Shown one piece after another: positions 45,221-54,915 of a stretch of DNA of 64,000 nucleotides (position 1 is its first letter; each line of letters begins with the position of its first letter). The notes under the pieces were generated by a model, which made no database searches, was not told the origin of the DNA, and saw only the letters and a list, made by a program, of their open reading frames with translations. Both the position numbers and the translations under genes were made by a program. This stretch comes from Corynebacterium glaucum (GTDB lineage Bacteria; Actinomycetota; Actinomycetes; Mycobacteriales; Mycobacteriaceae), in contig NZ_CP019688.1 of NCBI RefSeq assembly GCF_002287505.1, forward strand, positions 1,786,674-1,850,673, in the 5' to 3' direction.

Positions 45221-46264
45221 GTGAATCGCTCATCTTTCATTAAGAAGGCAGCTGCGGTGGTCACCTCCGCAGTGACCGCACTTTCCCTGGTGGCTTGCTC
45301 CTCCGAAAGCGGATCAGATGAACCGCTGATCATCTACTCCAATTCCACCTCTGATGGTCGCGGCGAGTGGCTCGTGGAGCAGGCTGCTGAGGCTGGCTTC
45401 GAAGTTGAGTTTGTCAATCTCGGTGGCGGCGACATCCAAGACCGCCTGGTTGCTGAGCAAGCTAACCCTATGGCCGATGTTGTTTTTGGTCTCAACAACG
45501 TTTTCTTCGAGCACCTCAAGGATGACGGTGTACTGGAAGCCTACGAGCCGTCTTGGTCCGACAAGGTCGAAGCCGGCATCGGCGATGACGAACAGTACTG
45601 GCCAATCGTGCGCGAGCCGATCATGCTCGTTTACAACGACGAGGCGTACTCCGAGGCTGATGCACCTAAGGACTGGCCAGATCTGTGGGAGCAGGATCGC
45701 TTCCACAACCGCTACGAAGTTCCGACCAGCATGGGTGGTGCTACCACTCAGATGGTTCTTTCCGGCATCCTCTCCCGCTATCTCGACGAGAGTGGCGACC
45801 TCGGTGTTTCCGAGGAAGGTTGGTCGGCCATCGAGGCTTACTTCAAGAATGGCAATAAGGCCGTGAAGGGTACCGACCTCTACGCCCGCATGCAGGCTGG
45901 CGAGGTCGACGCTGGTCAGATGTGGCTTGCGGGTAAGGCAAACCGTGAGAAGGAGTACGGAATCCAGACCACCGCGGTGCACCCGGCGATCGGCGTACCT
46001 ATGGCAACCCAGCACATCGCGAAGGTCGCCGGCAGCGACAACGAGAAGGCCGAGGAATTTATCGATTGGTTCGGCTCCGCAGAGGTTCAGGCGGCATGGT
46101 CGCGCGAGTTCTTCACTGCACCAGTTAACTCCGACGCGCTTGCGGACGCAGATCAAGATGCCGTCGAGCAGACCGACTCTTTTACGGGTCAGGAAATCGA
46201 TTGGCCGACTGTGGCAAAGAACCTGCCGTCTTGGATTGAGAAGATCGAGCTGCAGTACCTGTAG
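45221..46264 (+). CDS. ABC importer substrate-binding lipoprotein (family 1)
   Basis: A 347-residue extracellular solute-binding protein. The start is GTG 45221 after AAAGG, giving a signal peptide with lipobox LVAC at about residue 26. The mature part (LIIYSNSTSDGRGEWLVEQAAEAG, then VEFVNLGGGDIQDRLVAEQ) is like the AfuA/FbpA/phosphonate-type binding proteins that recognise small anions. With a downstream ATPase, a two-in-one permease and a cytosolic glycerophosphodiesterase, the likely ligand is a glycerophosphodiester or glycerol phosphate; this is inference from context. A stem-loop after the gene probably gives extra binding protein over the membrane parts. Confidence 0.88.
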   Translation: MNRSSFIKKAAAVVTSAVTALSLVACSSESGSDEPLIIYSNSTSDGRGEWLVEQAAEAGFEVEFVNLGGGDIQDRLVAEQANPMADVVFGLNNVFFEHLKDDGVLEAYEPSWSDKVEAGIGDDEQYWPIVREPIMLVYNDEAYSEADAPKDWPDLWEQDRFHNRYEVPTSMGGATTQMVLSGILSRYLDESGDLGVSEEGWSAIEAYFKNGNKAVKGTDLYARMQAGEVDAGQMWLAGKANREKEYGIQTTAVHPAIGVPMATQHIAKVAGSDNEKAEEFIDWFGSAEVQAAWSREFFTAPVNSDALADADQDAVEQTDSFTGQEIDWPTVAKNLPSWIEKIELQYL

Positions 46265-46289
46265 CTCCTCCGTATTCCCCTAAACACAT

Positions 46290-46324
46290 GGCCTCGTTCG
46301 CACACAGACGAGGCCGTGCTTTTC
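46290..46324 (+). terminator. Attenuating stem-loop between binding protein and ATPase genes
   Basis: GGCCTCGT (46290-46297) pairs with ACGAGGCC (46308-46315), followed by GTGCTTTTC. The T tract is short, so it probably stops part of transcription and sets the ratio between binding protein and transporter. Confidence 0.7.
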
Positions 46325-46354
46325 TATCTCCCCTTTCACCCCTCGGAGGCCCTA

Positions 46355-47395
46355 ATGATCACCTTTGACCACATCAAGGTCATCTATGGAGATTTTGTCG
46401 CGATCCCCGACTTCAACCTGGACGTACAGGAGGGCGAGTTTTTCACATTCCTCGGCCCCTCCGGGTGCGGCAAGTCTACTGCGTTGCGAACCCTTGCCGG
46501 TTTTATCTCTCCTTCCTCAGGGAAGATCCTCATTGACGACAAGGACGTCACGTTTGCGCACCCCTCCAAACGTGGCATCGGAATGGTTTTCCAGAACTAC
46601 GCACTGTTCCCCTCCATGAACGTGCGCGAAAATATTGAGTTCGGACTCAAAATGGCGAAGTTGCCTAAGACTGAGATCTCTGAGCGTGCGCTTAAGGCAG
46701 CCAGGCAAGTCTCGTTGACAGACGAGCAGTTGGGCAAGCAAATCTCGGAGCTCTCGGGCGGACAACAGCAGCGAGTCGCTATCGCGCGTGCATTGGTTAT
46801 GGAGCCGAACATCTTGCTGCTTGACGAGCCACTATCCAACCTTGACGCTCGTCTTCGTAAGCAATTGCGTGGCCAGCTAAAAGACATTCAGTCTGAAGTC
46901 GGAATCACTACGGTTTATGTCACCCATGACCAAGAAGAGGCACTGTCGATGTCCGACCGCATTGCAGTTCTCAACGAAGGGCGCATAGAGCAGGTTGGCA
47001 CGCCACGCGAGCTATACGAGAAATCCGAAACGGAATTCGTCTGCACCTTCCTCGGGCAGGTAAATCCTCTCAGCGAAGCTCAGATTGACGAGTTGAACAA
47101 CCAGGGTGCTCGCCTGTCCCCGGCACACAAGCATTACATTCGTCCCGAGCGTCTCACCGTGCAGCGCGACAACACGTCGAGCATCGGTAACGAGCTCCGG
47201 CTACCGGCGACAATAACTGGTGAAAGCTACCTAGGTGATCATTCAGTCATTGAAGTGAACGCCATGGGTTCGCCATTGCGGGTCAACGTTTCAGGACTGC
47301 ACCCCCTGGGGACTACAAACAGCGATGTGACCCTGTTGCTGGATGACTCAGCAATCAGCAGTTTTGACGCCGATGGACGACGAGTCGCAGAGTGA
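46355..47395 (+). CDS. ABC importer ATP-binding protein
   Basis: A 346-residue ATPase of the PotA/FbpC (CUT1/anion) subfamily. Walker A is GPSGCGKST (about 38-46), signature LSGGQQQRVAIARAL, Walker B ILLLDEPLSNLD and H-loop VTHDQEEA. The C-terminal about 100 residues form a TOBE-type regulatory barrel (IRPERLTVQRDN). The start MITFDHIKV has a CGGAGG site; upstream in-frame ATG 46316 is within the stem-loop tail and is rejected. The stop nearly overlaps the permease start. Confidence 0.95.
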   Translation: MITFDHIKVIYGDFVAIPDFNLDVQEGEFFTFLGPSGCGKSTALRTLAGFISPSSGKILIDDKDVTFAHPSKRGIGMVFQNYALFPSMNVRENIEFGLKMAKLPKTEISERALKAARQVSLTDEQLGKQISELSGGQQQRVAIARALVMEPNILLLDEPLSNLDARLRKQLRGQLKDIQSEVGITTVYVTHDQEEALSMSDRIAVLNEGRIEQVGTPRELYEKSETEFVCTFLGQVNPLSEAQIDELNNQGARLSPAHKHYIRPERLTVQRDNTSSIGNELRLPATITGESYLGDHSVIEVNAMGSPLRVNVSGLHPLGTTNSDVTLLLDDSAISSFDADGRRVAE

Positions 47396-47397
47396 GG

Positions 47398-49205
47398 ATG
47401 ACTCTTCAAATGAACAGAAATCTGTTATCGATTCGCTCGATGTTGAAGTCTCCGCTCAACATCGTGATTCTGATTGCGATGGCGTATGTCCTCATCGCGT
47501 TCCTCATCTGGCCAAACCTCTCGCTGCTTCTCGGAGTCTTTCGCCGCAGGGCGAGTGGAGTCTGGATGTCTTCCCTAAGCTCTTTGCTTCTGAACGCGCG
47601 ATGATGTCGCTCCGCAACTCAATCATTTTGGCGTTTGCGCTATGCATCACTGTTAACGTGATCGGCATTTTCATTGTGCTGGTCACCCGATACTTCGATA
47701 TCAAAGGCTCGCGAATCCTCTTCCTCGGGTTTGCTACACCGCTTTTGTACGGCGGTGTTGTGATGGTATCCGCTTACAATCTGATCTACGGTCCGAACGG
47801 TTACCTGACCAACGTCGCCACGCGCTTCTTTCCCGGAATTGATACCCACTGGTTTCAAGGTGCACTGGCCGTAATTTTGGTGATGACCTTCTCTGGGACA
47901 GGAAGCCATCTGCTCTTTCTCACGGATTCGATATCGAAAATCGACTACCAGACCATTGAAGCATCCAAGCAGATGGGCGCATCGACCTGGCAAACCTTCC
48001 GCGCTGTGGTGCTGCCCGTGCTCCGCCCGATGGTCTTTGCCATCACCATCCTGACCTTCCTTGGTGGTCTTGGAGCGCTGACGGCGCCGCTGATCCTTGG
48101 CGGCGAGAATTTTCAAACCATCTCGCCAATGATTCTGACCTTCTCAAGGACAGTCAGTTCCCGCGACCTCGCGGCAACTCTGGCGATGTTCTTGGGCATC
48201 ATGACCATCATCATGCTGGCCATCCTCAACAGAGCAGAGAAGGGCGGCACATATTTCTCTGTGTCGAAGGTGCCGGTCGCGCTTCAGAAACAGAAGATTG
48301 ATAATCCCGTAGTCAACGTGATCGTCCATGTTCTCGCATGGTTGCTCTGGCTGATCTACGTCATTCCTCCAGTGCTGATCTTCGTTTTTTCGTTTACAAA
48401 CGCCTCTGCGATTGCCCGCGGCCGCATTAGCTTGGATGACTTCACGCTGAGCAACTATGCCCGCATTTTCACCGATCCTGCGGCAATTAAGCCGTTCGCG
48501 ATCTCAATCGCCTACTCCGCGGTCGCATCAGTTGTGGTCGTATTCGCCATGCTGTTTGTGGCGCGATTGATTCAGCGCCACCGCAACACCGTGACCATCT
48601 GGCTCGAATACTTGCTACACATCCCATGGCTGCTCCCCGGCACGATGATTGCACTCGGCCTGCTCCTGACCTTTAGCAAGCCGCAGCCATTGGTATTGGG
48701 GCAAGTGTTATCCGGAACGATTGCGCTGCTCGCAATCGGTTACGTCATTGAGAAGATCCCGTTCACGTTGCGAATGCTGAAAGCGTCATACACCGGTATT
48801 CCTGACAACCTGGAAGAAGCAGCGTCCCTGCTCGGCGCAAGCGATTTCAACATCTTCCGACGGATTCTGTTGCCTATCGTGCTTCCGGTTGCGGCGGCTA
48901 TTACTGCCCTGAACTTCAACTCGCTTTTGGATAACTACGACACCGCGATCTTCCTTTCGCACCCCTTCTACCAGCCGCTGGGTATCTTCATCTACAACGC
49001 GACTGAGTCGGACACTCTCACCGACACAACTGCACTGACCTTCGTCTACACAGTGCTGCTGATGATCATTTCCGCCGTGGTTCTTTACCTGGTTTACGGG
49101 GGCAGCGGGAAACCAACCCGAAATCGCGGACGCATTTGGGGTCGTCTCCGCGGTGTTCTTCAGCGTCGGGCCCTTCCCACCGAGACCAAGGAGGCGATGA
49201 AGTAG
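47398..49205 (+). pseudogene. Two-in-one ABC importer permease, frameshifted near codon 47
   Basis: The gene fuses both transmembrane domains (about 600 residues, 12 helices), as in FbpB/AfuB. Each half keeps an ATPase-contacting EAA loop (IEASKQMGASTWQTFRAVVLPVLRP and LEEAASLLGASDFNIFRRILLPIVLP). The first helix (SPLNIVILIAMAYVLIAFLIWPNLSLLLGVF) is in one frame from ATG 47398 or 47410. From about 47541 the sequence PQGEWSLDVFPKLF and everything after is in another. One extra T in the CTTT run at 47538-47541 would restore a continuous, family-like protein. Either the permease is inactivated, or a base was lost in sequencing. The open frame starting at 47343 is only the downstream frame read backward into the ATPase gene. 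Confidence 0.85.
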
Positions 49206-50068
49206 TGAGGTTCGCTGCTCTAGGGAACCCGACTTACGTCGACATCAATAGACGCTTGTTGGCTGCCGCAAACGCACGAACACCACTGGTGGCGGTCCAT
49301 CGCGGACAGAACGCTGGAAGTGTTGTGGAAAACACCGCGAAAGCCGTGCGCGCCGCGATTGTCTCAGGCGCCGATATCGTCGAGATCGACGTTATCGAAT
49401 CGACAGACGGTGACTTCTTCACGTTCCATAACGGTTATGAAGAGGCATACTTCGGTCTCGATCGAGACATTCTCACTTTGAGCACTTCAGAACTGGAGGA
49501 GCTACAGTTCGACCTCTATGTGTCTGCTGAGGCCGAGAAATACGGGCTCGAACGACTTAGCTTGATCTTGAGTTCATTCCCGGAGACCATCCTCAACATC
49601 GATCGCTCTTGGGATTACTGGGATCGGCTCCTTCCATACATGGACGAGTTCGAATGTGCTGATCGGGTTCTTCTAAAGTCGCCGGTTTCGGAGGAGTGGC
49701 TCGGAAAACTTGCTTCCCACCCGGTTAAGTACCCGTACATGCCAATCGTGAAGACCATGCAGGACGTGGAACTTGCTCTAAACTGGCCCGACATTAACCT
49801 TGTAGCGGTCGAGATCGTCGCCGCATCTACCGACTGCGCGCTGGCATCCCCATCGTTTGTGGAGCAACTGCACGAACGGAACCTGCTGGTTCAACTGAAC
49901 GCACTAAACCTTCCAAATCGTGTCCCGCTTTTCCTCGGCTGGGACGATGAAGTCTCGGTTCTGGATGAACCGGAAAAGGGTTGGGGCCGACTGGTAGATC
50001 ACGGCGCCGACATCATCCAGACCGACTGGCCGATGCTGCTCCGACACTTTCTCGCCTCGCGTAAGTAG
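49205..50068 (+). CDS. Cytosolic glycerophosphodiester phosphodiesterase
   Basis: A 287-residue GDPD-family enzyme without signal peptide; such enzymes hydrolyse glycerophosphodiesters to glycerol 3-phosphate and an alcohol. The TIM-barrel motifs are AVHRGQ (His32), ADIVEIDVIESTDGD (Glu60, Asp62) and TFHN at the site of the usual HD (His75), then QTDWP near the C-terminus. The HN variant is uncommon. The start GTG 49205 overlaps the permease TAG by one base (TAGTG), with AAGGAGG 10 bp upstream. The coupling suggests it processes the imported compound. Confidence 0.9.
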   Translation: MRFAALGNPTYVDINRRLLAAANARTPLVAVHRGQNAGSVVENTAKAVRAAIVSGADIVEIDVIESTDGDFFTFHNGYEEAYFGLDRDILTLSTSELEELQFDLYVSAEAEKYGLERLSLILSSFPETILNIDRSWDYWDRLLPYMDEFECADRVLLKSPVSEEWLGKLASHPVKYPYMPIVKTMQDVELALNWPDINLVAVEIVAASTDCALASPSFVEQLHERNLLVQLNALNLPNRVPLFLGWDDEVSVLDEPEKGWGRLVDHGADIIQTDWPMLLRHFLASRK

Positions 50069-50147
50069 GAGTCGGGCAGCATCGGTCCGGGTGGGCCTAT
50101 ATTATTGGTTTCGTTTACCTGTCACAGCAGCGACGAGGCCTCGGACT

Positions 50148-51200
50148 ATGAATATTCCACGCAGCCGCACAGCGCGCGTCACCATGGATGAAGTCGCGCG
50201 CGTCGCGGGCGTTTCTCGTGCAACAGTCTCCCGGGTGATGACGGGCAACTCCTCAGTGAGTAAGGAAACGATCGACCGGGTGAACGAGGCAATCGCGGCA
50301 CTTGGATATGTACCTAACGCGGCTGCCCAATCCCTTGCGGGCCGCAGAAACGAAGTGCCAGTTGTGGGACTATTGCTTCGTAATCCAGCCAGCACCTACT
50401 ACGGGTTTCTTTACTCCCAAATGCAGCGCCAGTCCGACGAGTTCGGTTTCCAGCTTGTAACGTCGGTCCCGACCATTCGGGGCAAAACTGTCGACGAGCT
50501 CTCGGCGCTTGACCGTCTTGTGAAGCTCGGAGTCAACGGCATTTTCCTAGCGACAGGATCCATTCGACCTTCTGATGTTGAAGTGCTCTTGGATACCGTC
50601 CCAATGATTTCCGTTGGCCGCCCGGAACTTCATGATGAGATAACCGCAATCTCGTATGATGAAGACGCCCACGGCGAAATCATGGCAAAAAACGTGATCT
50701 ACCACGGACATCAGGCCGTTTGCGTGGTGAACGTATCACCCGAGGTTTCCCCTTCTGAATCTCACCGCTCTCAATCGATGATCCGCACGCTCAGGCAAGC
50801 CGATATAGATGTGGTCGTGGTCGAAGCGGGCGAAGATGTTCAGCGGATGGCCACGGTTCAACGCGTTTTGCATCTCGTGCGGGAACAACGCATCACCTGT
50901 GTGATGTTTCCAGCAGATTACTGGGCGTTACAGTTCATCGACTATTGCACGATGGCGGGTCTTCAGATCCCCGATAACGTTAGCGTGACAGGTGTGGATG
51001 GGGTTTTCCCTCGATGGCAGCATTTGGGACTAGCGACGCTTCGTTTGCCGGTTGAAGGTGTTGTAACGCGCGCAGCACAAGTTATGGGTTCCCGCCTCGA
51101 GAACCCGCGCCAGCCTGTTACCCATGAAACATTCGTTGGTACCTTTGTGCCGGGACGCACCCTGGCTTCCGCCCATAGATTTTCTGGCGGAGCTCACTAG
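50148..51200 (+). CDS. LacI-family regulator of the glycerophosphodiester system
   Basis: A 350-residue LacI/GalR regulator. The DNA-binding domain is TMDEVARVAGVSRATVSRVM (about residues 12-31), with the hinge helix NAAAQSLAGRR. The core has the usual two-lobed binding fold, including VSVTGVDGVFP. It closes the importer operon and converges on the secreted phosphodiesterase genes. The TGGAAGCGCTTTCA sites at 45053, 53011 and 54916 are the natural targets. The ligand is unknown; a glycerophosphodiester, glycerol phosphate or a sugar head group are candidates. ATG 50148 is preferred to GTG 50091 because it gives a normal short arm before the helix-turn-helix. Confidence 0.92.
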   Translation: MNIPRSRTARVTMDEVARVAGVSRATVSRVMTGNSSVSKETIDRVNEAIAALGYVPNAAAQSLAGRRNEVPVVGLLLRNPASTYYGFLYSQMQRQSDEFGFQLVTSVPTIRGKTVDELSALDRLVKLGVNGIFLATGSIRPSDVEVLLDTVPMISVGRPELHDEITAISYDEDAHGEIMAKNVIYHGHQAVCVVNVSPEVSPSESHRSQSMIRTLRQADIDVVVVEAGEDVQRMATVQRVLHLVREQRITCVMFPADYWALQFIDYCTMAGLQIPDNVSVTGVDGVFPRWQHLGLATLRLPVEGVVTRAAQVMGSRLENPRQPVTHETFVGTFVPGRTLASAHRFSGGAH

Positions 51201-51258
51201 TTCGCGAATGCACGCAGGCCGCCAACCAATGAAGGCACAATCGGAAGACCTGAGTAGA

Positions 51259-51292
51259 AACCCTCCGAAGCGGGCACACGCTTTGGAGGGTT
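51259..51292. terminator. Bidirectional terminator between the regulator and the secreted GDPD
   Basis: AACCCTCCGAAGCG (51259-51272) pairs with CGCTTTGGAGGGTT (51279-51292) with a single G-T mismatch and a 6-base loop. It lies between convergent genes and probably serves both. Confidence 0.75.
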
Positions 51293-51328
51293 CACAAATC
51301 TGGCAACAGGCCTAAGGCCTGAGCGAAA

Positions 51329-52990
51329 CTACAACTGCAAGAACGCTCGAATCCGTTCAATTACCGAGGTGAGCACGCCGCCAAGTTTCGCGATGACAGT
51401 GACTGCGACTGCAAGAACACCCAGTACTCCACCGCCGATCGTCTTTACAGTGCTGCTAGTTGGCTCTGGGGAATCCGTTCTCGTCTCCCCCGTCGAAGTA
51501 GCTTCCGTAGAGGTCTCCACCTCCGGCGCCACCGTGGTCGTAGTAACTGTCGGAGCAGCCGTTGCTGGAGTCGTCGAAGTTGTGGCCACGGGCGAAACCA
51601 TATCCGCTTGCACCCAGTCAACAGACATGTAATCAGGGTGAGTGAAGGTGAACTTTATTCTGTTAGTCCCCTTCTTTAACTCGAATTCTCCAAGGCTAAG
51701 GACCGTGAAGTGTCGGTTGTGCGTGGTGTTGGGAGTGTCTATCGTCCGCTTCTGCCCATCAACGGTCTCGACTGTCACCGTGCCGCCTGGCTCGGTATCT
51801 GCGGACTGACGCATCGTGAGTTCGTAATTGCCGTCAGCCGGAATCTCGAAGTCGAGCGCCCAGAATTCGCCGTCTCGGATGTACTGGACAACTTGAGCTC
51901 CGTCCAGATCGCACGCATCCACCGGATTCTCCGGGTAGGTCACCGGAACCTTGCATTCGTTCTTCGGATTTGCGTCGTAGTACCACGCTGGATCGTTCAC
52001 ATAGTTTTCGGCTTGAACCCGGATCGAGCCCTCATTGAGCAGGTACTTCGTTACATCAGTGCCAGAGCGCCATGCAGCAATGGCTTCAATGTTGTCAGTC
52101 TGGATCATGTCTGCGCCCCGGGAGACGTGGTAGTCCCATCCCTTGGCCGGGTCAATCAGGGATGCTTCGTCGGTGTAACCACCCGAGACAGAGTTCCACA
52201 TGGAGTTCGCAAAGATGGCGGTTCTTCCATCAAGCTTCTTCCAAAACTCATCGGTGCCTTGGACGTCTTCTGGGGAATCCCACGCGATCTCGAACGCATC
52301 CGGCAAGGTGTCGCCGAATTCATCCACGTGGGAAACTTCTTTGTCGTTGATGATGTGCATGTAGAACACATCGGGGTGCTCCTGCATGAATGCCACGGCT
52401 TCTGCCACGTTGGGAGACCCCTTGAAAAGTAGATAGTCGAGCATTCCGGCCTCAGCCGCTTCGCGGTAGAGCTGCTCGCGATATTCCCAACCCTTATCCA
52501 AGTTGAGCAGCACATTCTTTCCCTTGGTTGCTGCTAGAACCTCTTTGAAGGTCGGGACCTGGTACTCGGTTAGCGGAGCCGGACCGTTGCCTTGCCGCTC
52601 CCGTAGCCGAAGCGCCTTGATTTCTTCCAAACTGAGATCGGCCACATCACCAGTCCCGTTCGTAGTCCTGTCGACAGTCTTGTCATGCATCAGGACGAGA
52701 TGACCATCTTTGGTTCGTTTGATGTCGATCTCGACGATGTCTGCACCATCTTCGATAGCCCCAAGAACCGCGGGAATCGAGTTTTCCGGGGAATCACGCC
52801 ACTGACCACGGTGCGCAGCAATCCAAGGCGTTGGTACCGGCTCCAACGGCAGACGCAAGCGAGAAACCGAATCATGGGATTGGGTGATCGCCGGTTCAAC
52901 GGCATCGGCTACAGCGACAGAAAGGGACGTGGCCTGCGCCATTCCCACCAAAACAGCAATTGCACTAGCAAATCTCAGGTTCTTCTTCAT
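51329..52990 (-). CDS. Secreted, membrane-anchored GDPD with carbohydrate-binding-like module (paralogue 1)
   Basis: A 553-residue secreted GPD phosphodiesterase. The signal peptide is MKKNLRFASAIAVLVGMAQA. The GDPD barrel spans about residues 50-335, with AAHRGQ (His60), IVEIDI (Glu87, Asp89) and LMHDKTVDRTT (His102). A beta-rich module at about 340-480 starts GSIRVQAENY and resembles carbohydrate-binding modules of the CBM6 type. A Thr/Pro/Glu-rich stalk follows, ending in a hydrophobic helix and QLR-like tail. It is a tandem paralogue of the next gene, nearly identical over the first 450 residues. It should cleave phosphodiesters at the cell surface and supply the importer. Confidence 0.92.
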   Translation of the reverse strand: MKKNLRFASAIAVLVGMAQATSLSVAVADAVEPAITQSHDSVSRLRLPLEPVPTPWIAAHRGQWRDSPENSIPAVLGAIEDGADIVEIDIKRTKDGHLVLMHDKTVDRTTNGTGDVADLSLEEIKALRLRERQGNGPAPLTEYQVPTFKEVLAATKGKNVLLNLDKGWEYREQLYREAAEAGMLDYLLFKGSPNVAEAVAFMQEHPDVFYMHIINDKEVSHVDEFGDTLPDAFEIAWDSPEDVQGTDEFWKKLDGRTAIFANSMWNSVSGGYTDEASLIDPAKGWDYHVSRGADMIQTDNIEAIAAWRSGTDVTKYLLNEGSIRVQAENYVNDPAWYYDANPKNECKVPVTYPENPVDACDLDGAQVVQYIRDGEFWALDFEIPADGNYELTMRQSADTEPGGTVTVETVDGQKRTIDTPNTTHNRHFTVLSLGEFELKKGTNRIKFTFTHPDYMSVDWVQADMVSPVATTSTTPATAAPTVTTTTVAPEVETSTEATSTGETRTDSPEPTSSTVKTIGGGVLGVLAVAVTVIAKLGGVLTSVIERIRAFLQL

Positions 52991-53010
52991 ATTTTCATTG
53001 AAGCACCTAA

Positions 53011-53024
53011 TGGAAGCGCTTTCA
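53011..53024. promoter_or_regulatory. LacI-type operator before secreted GDPD 1
   Basis: TGGAAGCGCTTTCA, 20 bp upstream of the start codon at 52990, so it must overlap the leader or the start of transcription; a bound repressor would act as a roadblock. Identical to the sites at 54916 and, inverted, 45053. Confidence 0.88.
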
Positions 53025-53170
53025 CGGGGGCGCCTACACAATACGCATTCTTTAAGAGAAATTTCTCCGGTTGGTCACTTAACGTTTACTTTCATCTGAG
53101 ATTTCAAAGCCCCACATCGTGATTCGCTGCGGGACTTCGCGGGATACCTGCCGATCCAGGTTGAGTTGCC

Positions 53171-54895
53171 CTATCGCGTCACAAGTTCACGAAGCTGCTC
53201 AATTACCGGTATGAATGCACCGCCAAGCCCAGCGGTAATCAACATGCCGATTGCCAGAATCACTGCGATTACAGCACCGATGGCTGGTCCGGTACTGCTT
53301 CCAGGCTTGGCAGCATCGGCAGTCGGCTCGGCCGGGGTCCTAGTAGGGCGTAGCGGTGTACCGGACACTTCAGTCGGCGTAGTAGTCGCGGTGGCCTCCC
53401 CCGTAGATGCCGTGGCCTTCGGGGCGGCCGACTCTTGTGTGGAGGTTGCGGTTGCTGTAGCAACCGGTGCCGAGGTGGTGATGACTTCAACCGCTGGCGC
53501 AACCAAATCTGCTTGCACCCAGTCAACAGACATGTAATCAGGGTGAGTGAAGGTGAACTTGATCCTGTTCGTGCCCTTCTTCAGCTCATAGTTGCCGAGA
53601 CTGATGACGGTGAAGTGTCGGTTGTGCGAGGTGTTGGGAGTGTCTATCGTCCGCTTCTGCCCATCAACGGTCTCGACTGTCACCGTGCCGCCCGGCTCAG
53701 TGTCGGCGGACTGGCGCATCGTGAGTTCATACTCGCCGTCAGCCGGGATCTCGAAATCAAGGGCCCAGTACTCGCCGTCGCGGATGTATTGGATAATCTG
53801 CGCCCCATCCAAGTTGCAAGCATCAACCGGGCTCTCCGGGTACGTCACCGGAATCTTGCATTCATTCTTCGGGTTGACGTCGTAGTACCACGCCGGGTCG
53901 TTGACGTAATTCTCAGCTTGCACCCGGATGGAACCATCCCTCAGCAGGTATCCTGTCACATCTACACCAGAACGCCACGCGGCTACTGCTCTCACGTTGT
54001 CAGTCTGAATAACATCTGCCCCGCGGGAAACGTGATAACCCCACCCAGCGGACGGATCCAACAATGATGCCTCATCCGTGTACCCGCCCGACACGGCGTC
54101 CCACGGAGAATTTCCGAAAATGGCGGACCGAGCATCAACTTGCTTCCAGAATTCATCGGTGCCCTGAATGTCATCCGGGGAATCCCAGGCAATCTCGAAC
54201 GCGTCCGGCATGGCGTCACCAAACTCCTCTAAGTGCGAGACCTCCGAGTCATCGATGACGTGCATGTAATAAGCATCCGGGTGAGCTTTCATGAACGCCA
54301 CAGCATCATCTACGTTGGGCGACCCCTTGAAAATTACGTAGCTCAGCATGTCTAACTCAGCGGCCTCGCGGTAAAGCTGTTCGCGATACTCCCAGCCTTT
54401 ATCTAGATTGAAAAGAACATTCTTTCCCCTTACTGCCTCGAGCGCCTCCTTGAAGGTCGGGACCTGGTACTCGGTGAGTGGAGCCGGTCCGTTACCCTGC
54501 CGCTCGCGCAAACGCAGAGCCTTAATTTCCTCCAGGGTGAAGTCAAGGACTTTGCCCGAACCGTTGGTCGTCTTGTCCACGGTCTTATCGTGCATCAGGA
54601 TAAGCTGCCCATCCTTGGTGCGATTGATGTCCATCTCGACAATTTCTGCACCGTCTTCAATTGCTTGCAGAATCGCTGGAATCGAGTTTTCGGGAAAGTC
54701 GCGCCATTGACCACGGTGCGCAGCAATCCATGGGGTTGGTGCTGGCTCTAGTGGAAGACGCAAACGAGAAACTGAATCATGGGATTGGATGACTGCCGGT
54801 TCAGCGGCATCGGCTACAGCGACAGAAAGGGACGTGGCCTGCGCCATTCCCACCAATACAGCAATTGCACTCGCAAATCTCAGGTTCTTCTTCAT
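53171..54895 (-). CDS. Secreted, membrane-anchored GDPD with carbohydrate-binding-like module (paralogue 2)
   Basis: A 574-residue paralogue of the gene at 51329 with the same order: signal peptide, GDPD barrel (AAHRGQ, IVEMDI, LMHDKTVDKTT), beta-rich module (GSIRVQAENY onward), stalk and anchor. Differences are small in the catalytic half but large in the stalk, which here is longer and Ala/Thr/Pro-rich, and in the final helix (GPAIGAVIAVILAIGMLI). Even the 40 bp before the start is nearly the same, so duplication included the control region. The operator is at 54916. Selective divergence of the stalk suggests different display distance or partner rather than a different reaction. Confidence 0.92.
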   Translation of the reverse strand: MKKNLRFASAIAVLVGMAQATSLSVAVADAAEPAVIQSHDSVSRLRLPLEPAPTPWIAAHRGQWRDFPENSIPAILQAIEDGAEIVEMDINRTKDGQLILMHDKTVDKTTNGSGKVLDFTLEEIKALRLRERQGNGPAPLTEYQVPTFKEALEAVRGKNVLFNLDKGWEYREQLYREAAELDMLSYVIFKGSPNVDDAVAFMKAHPDAYYMHVIDDSEVSHLEEFGDAMPDAFEIAWDSPDDIQGTDEFWKQVDARSAIFGNSPWDAVSGGYTDEASLLDPSAGWGYHVSRGADVIQTDNVRAVAAWRSGVDVTGYLLRDGSIRVQAENYVNDPAWYYDVNPKNECKIPVTYPESPVDACNLDGAQIIQYIRDGEYWALDFEIPADGEYELTMRQSADTEPGGTVTVETVDGQKRTIDTPNTSHNRHFTVISLGNYELKKGTNRIKFTFTHPDYMSVDWVQADLVAPAVEVITTSAPVATATATSTQESAAPKATASTGEATATTTPTEVSGTPLRPTRTPAEPTADAAKPGSSTGPAIGAVIAVILAIGMLITAGLGGAFIPVIEQLRELVTR

Positions 54896-54915
54896 GCCTT
54901 CATTGAAACACCTAA

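Noticed and set aside
47343..47540. Start of the permease at 47343 in the downstream frame
   Set aside because: This part is out-of-frame ATPase sequence rich in Ser/Asp/Gln with no membrane helix; the true first helix is in the other frame from 47398.
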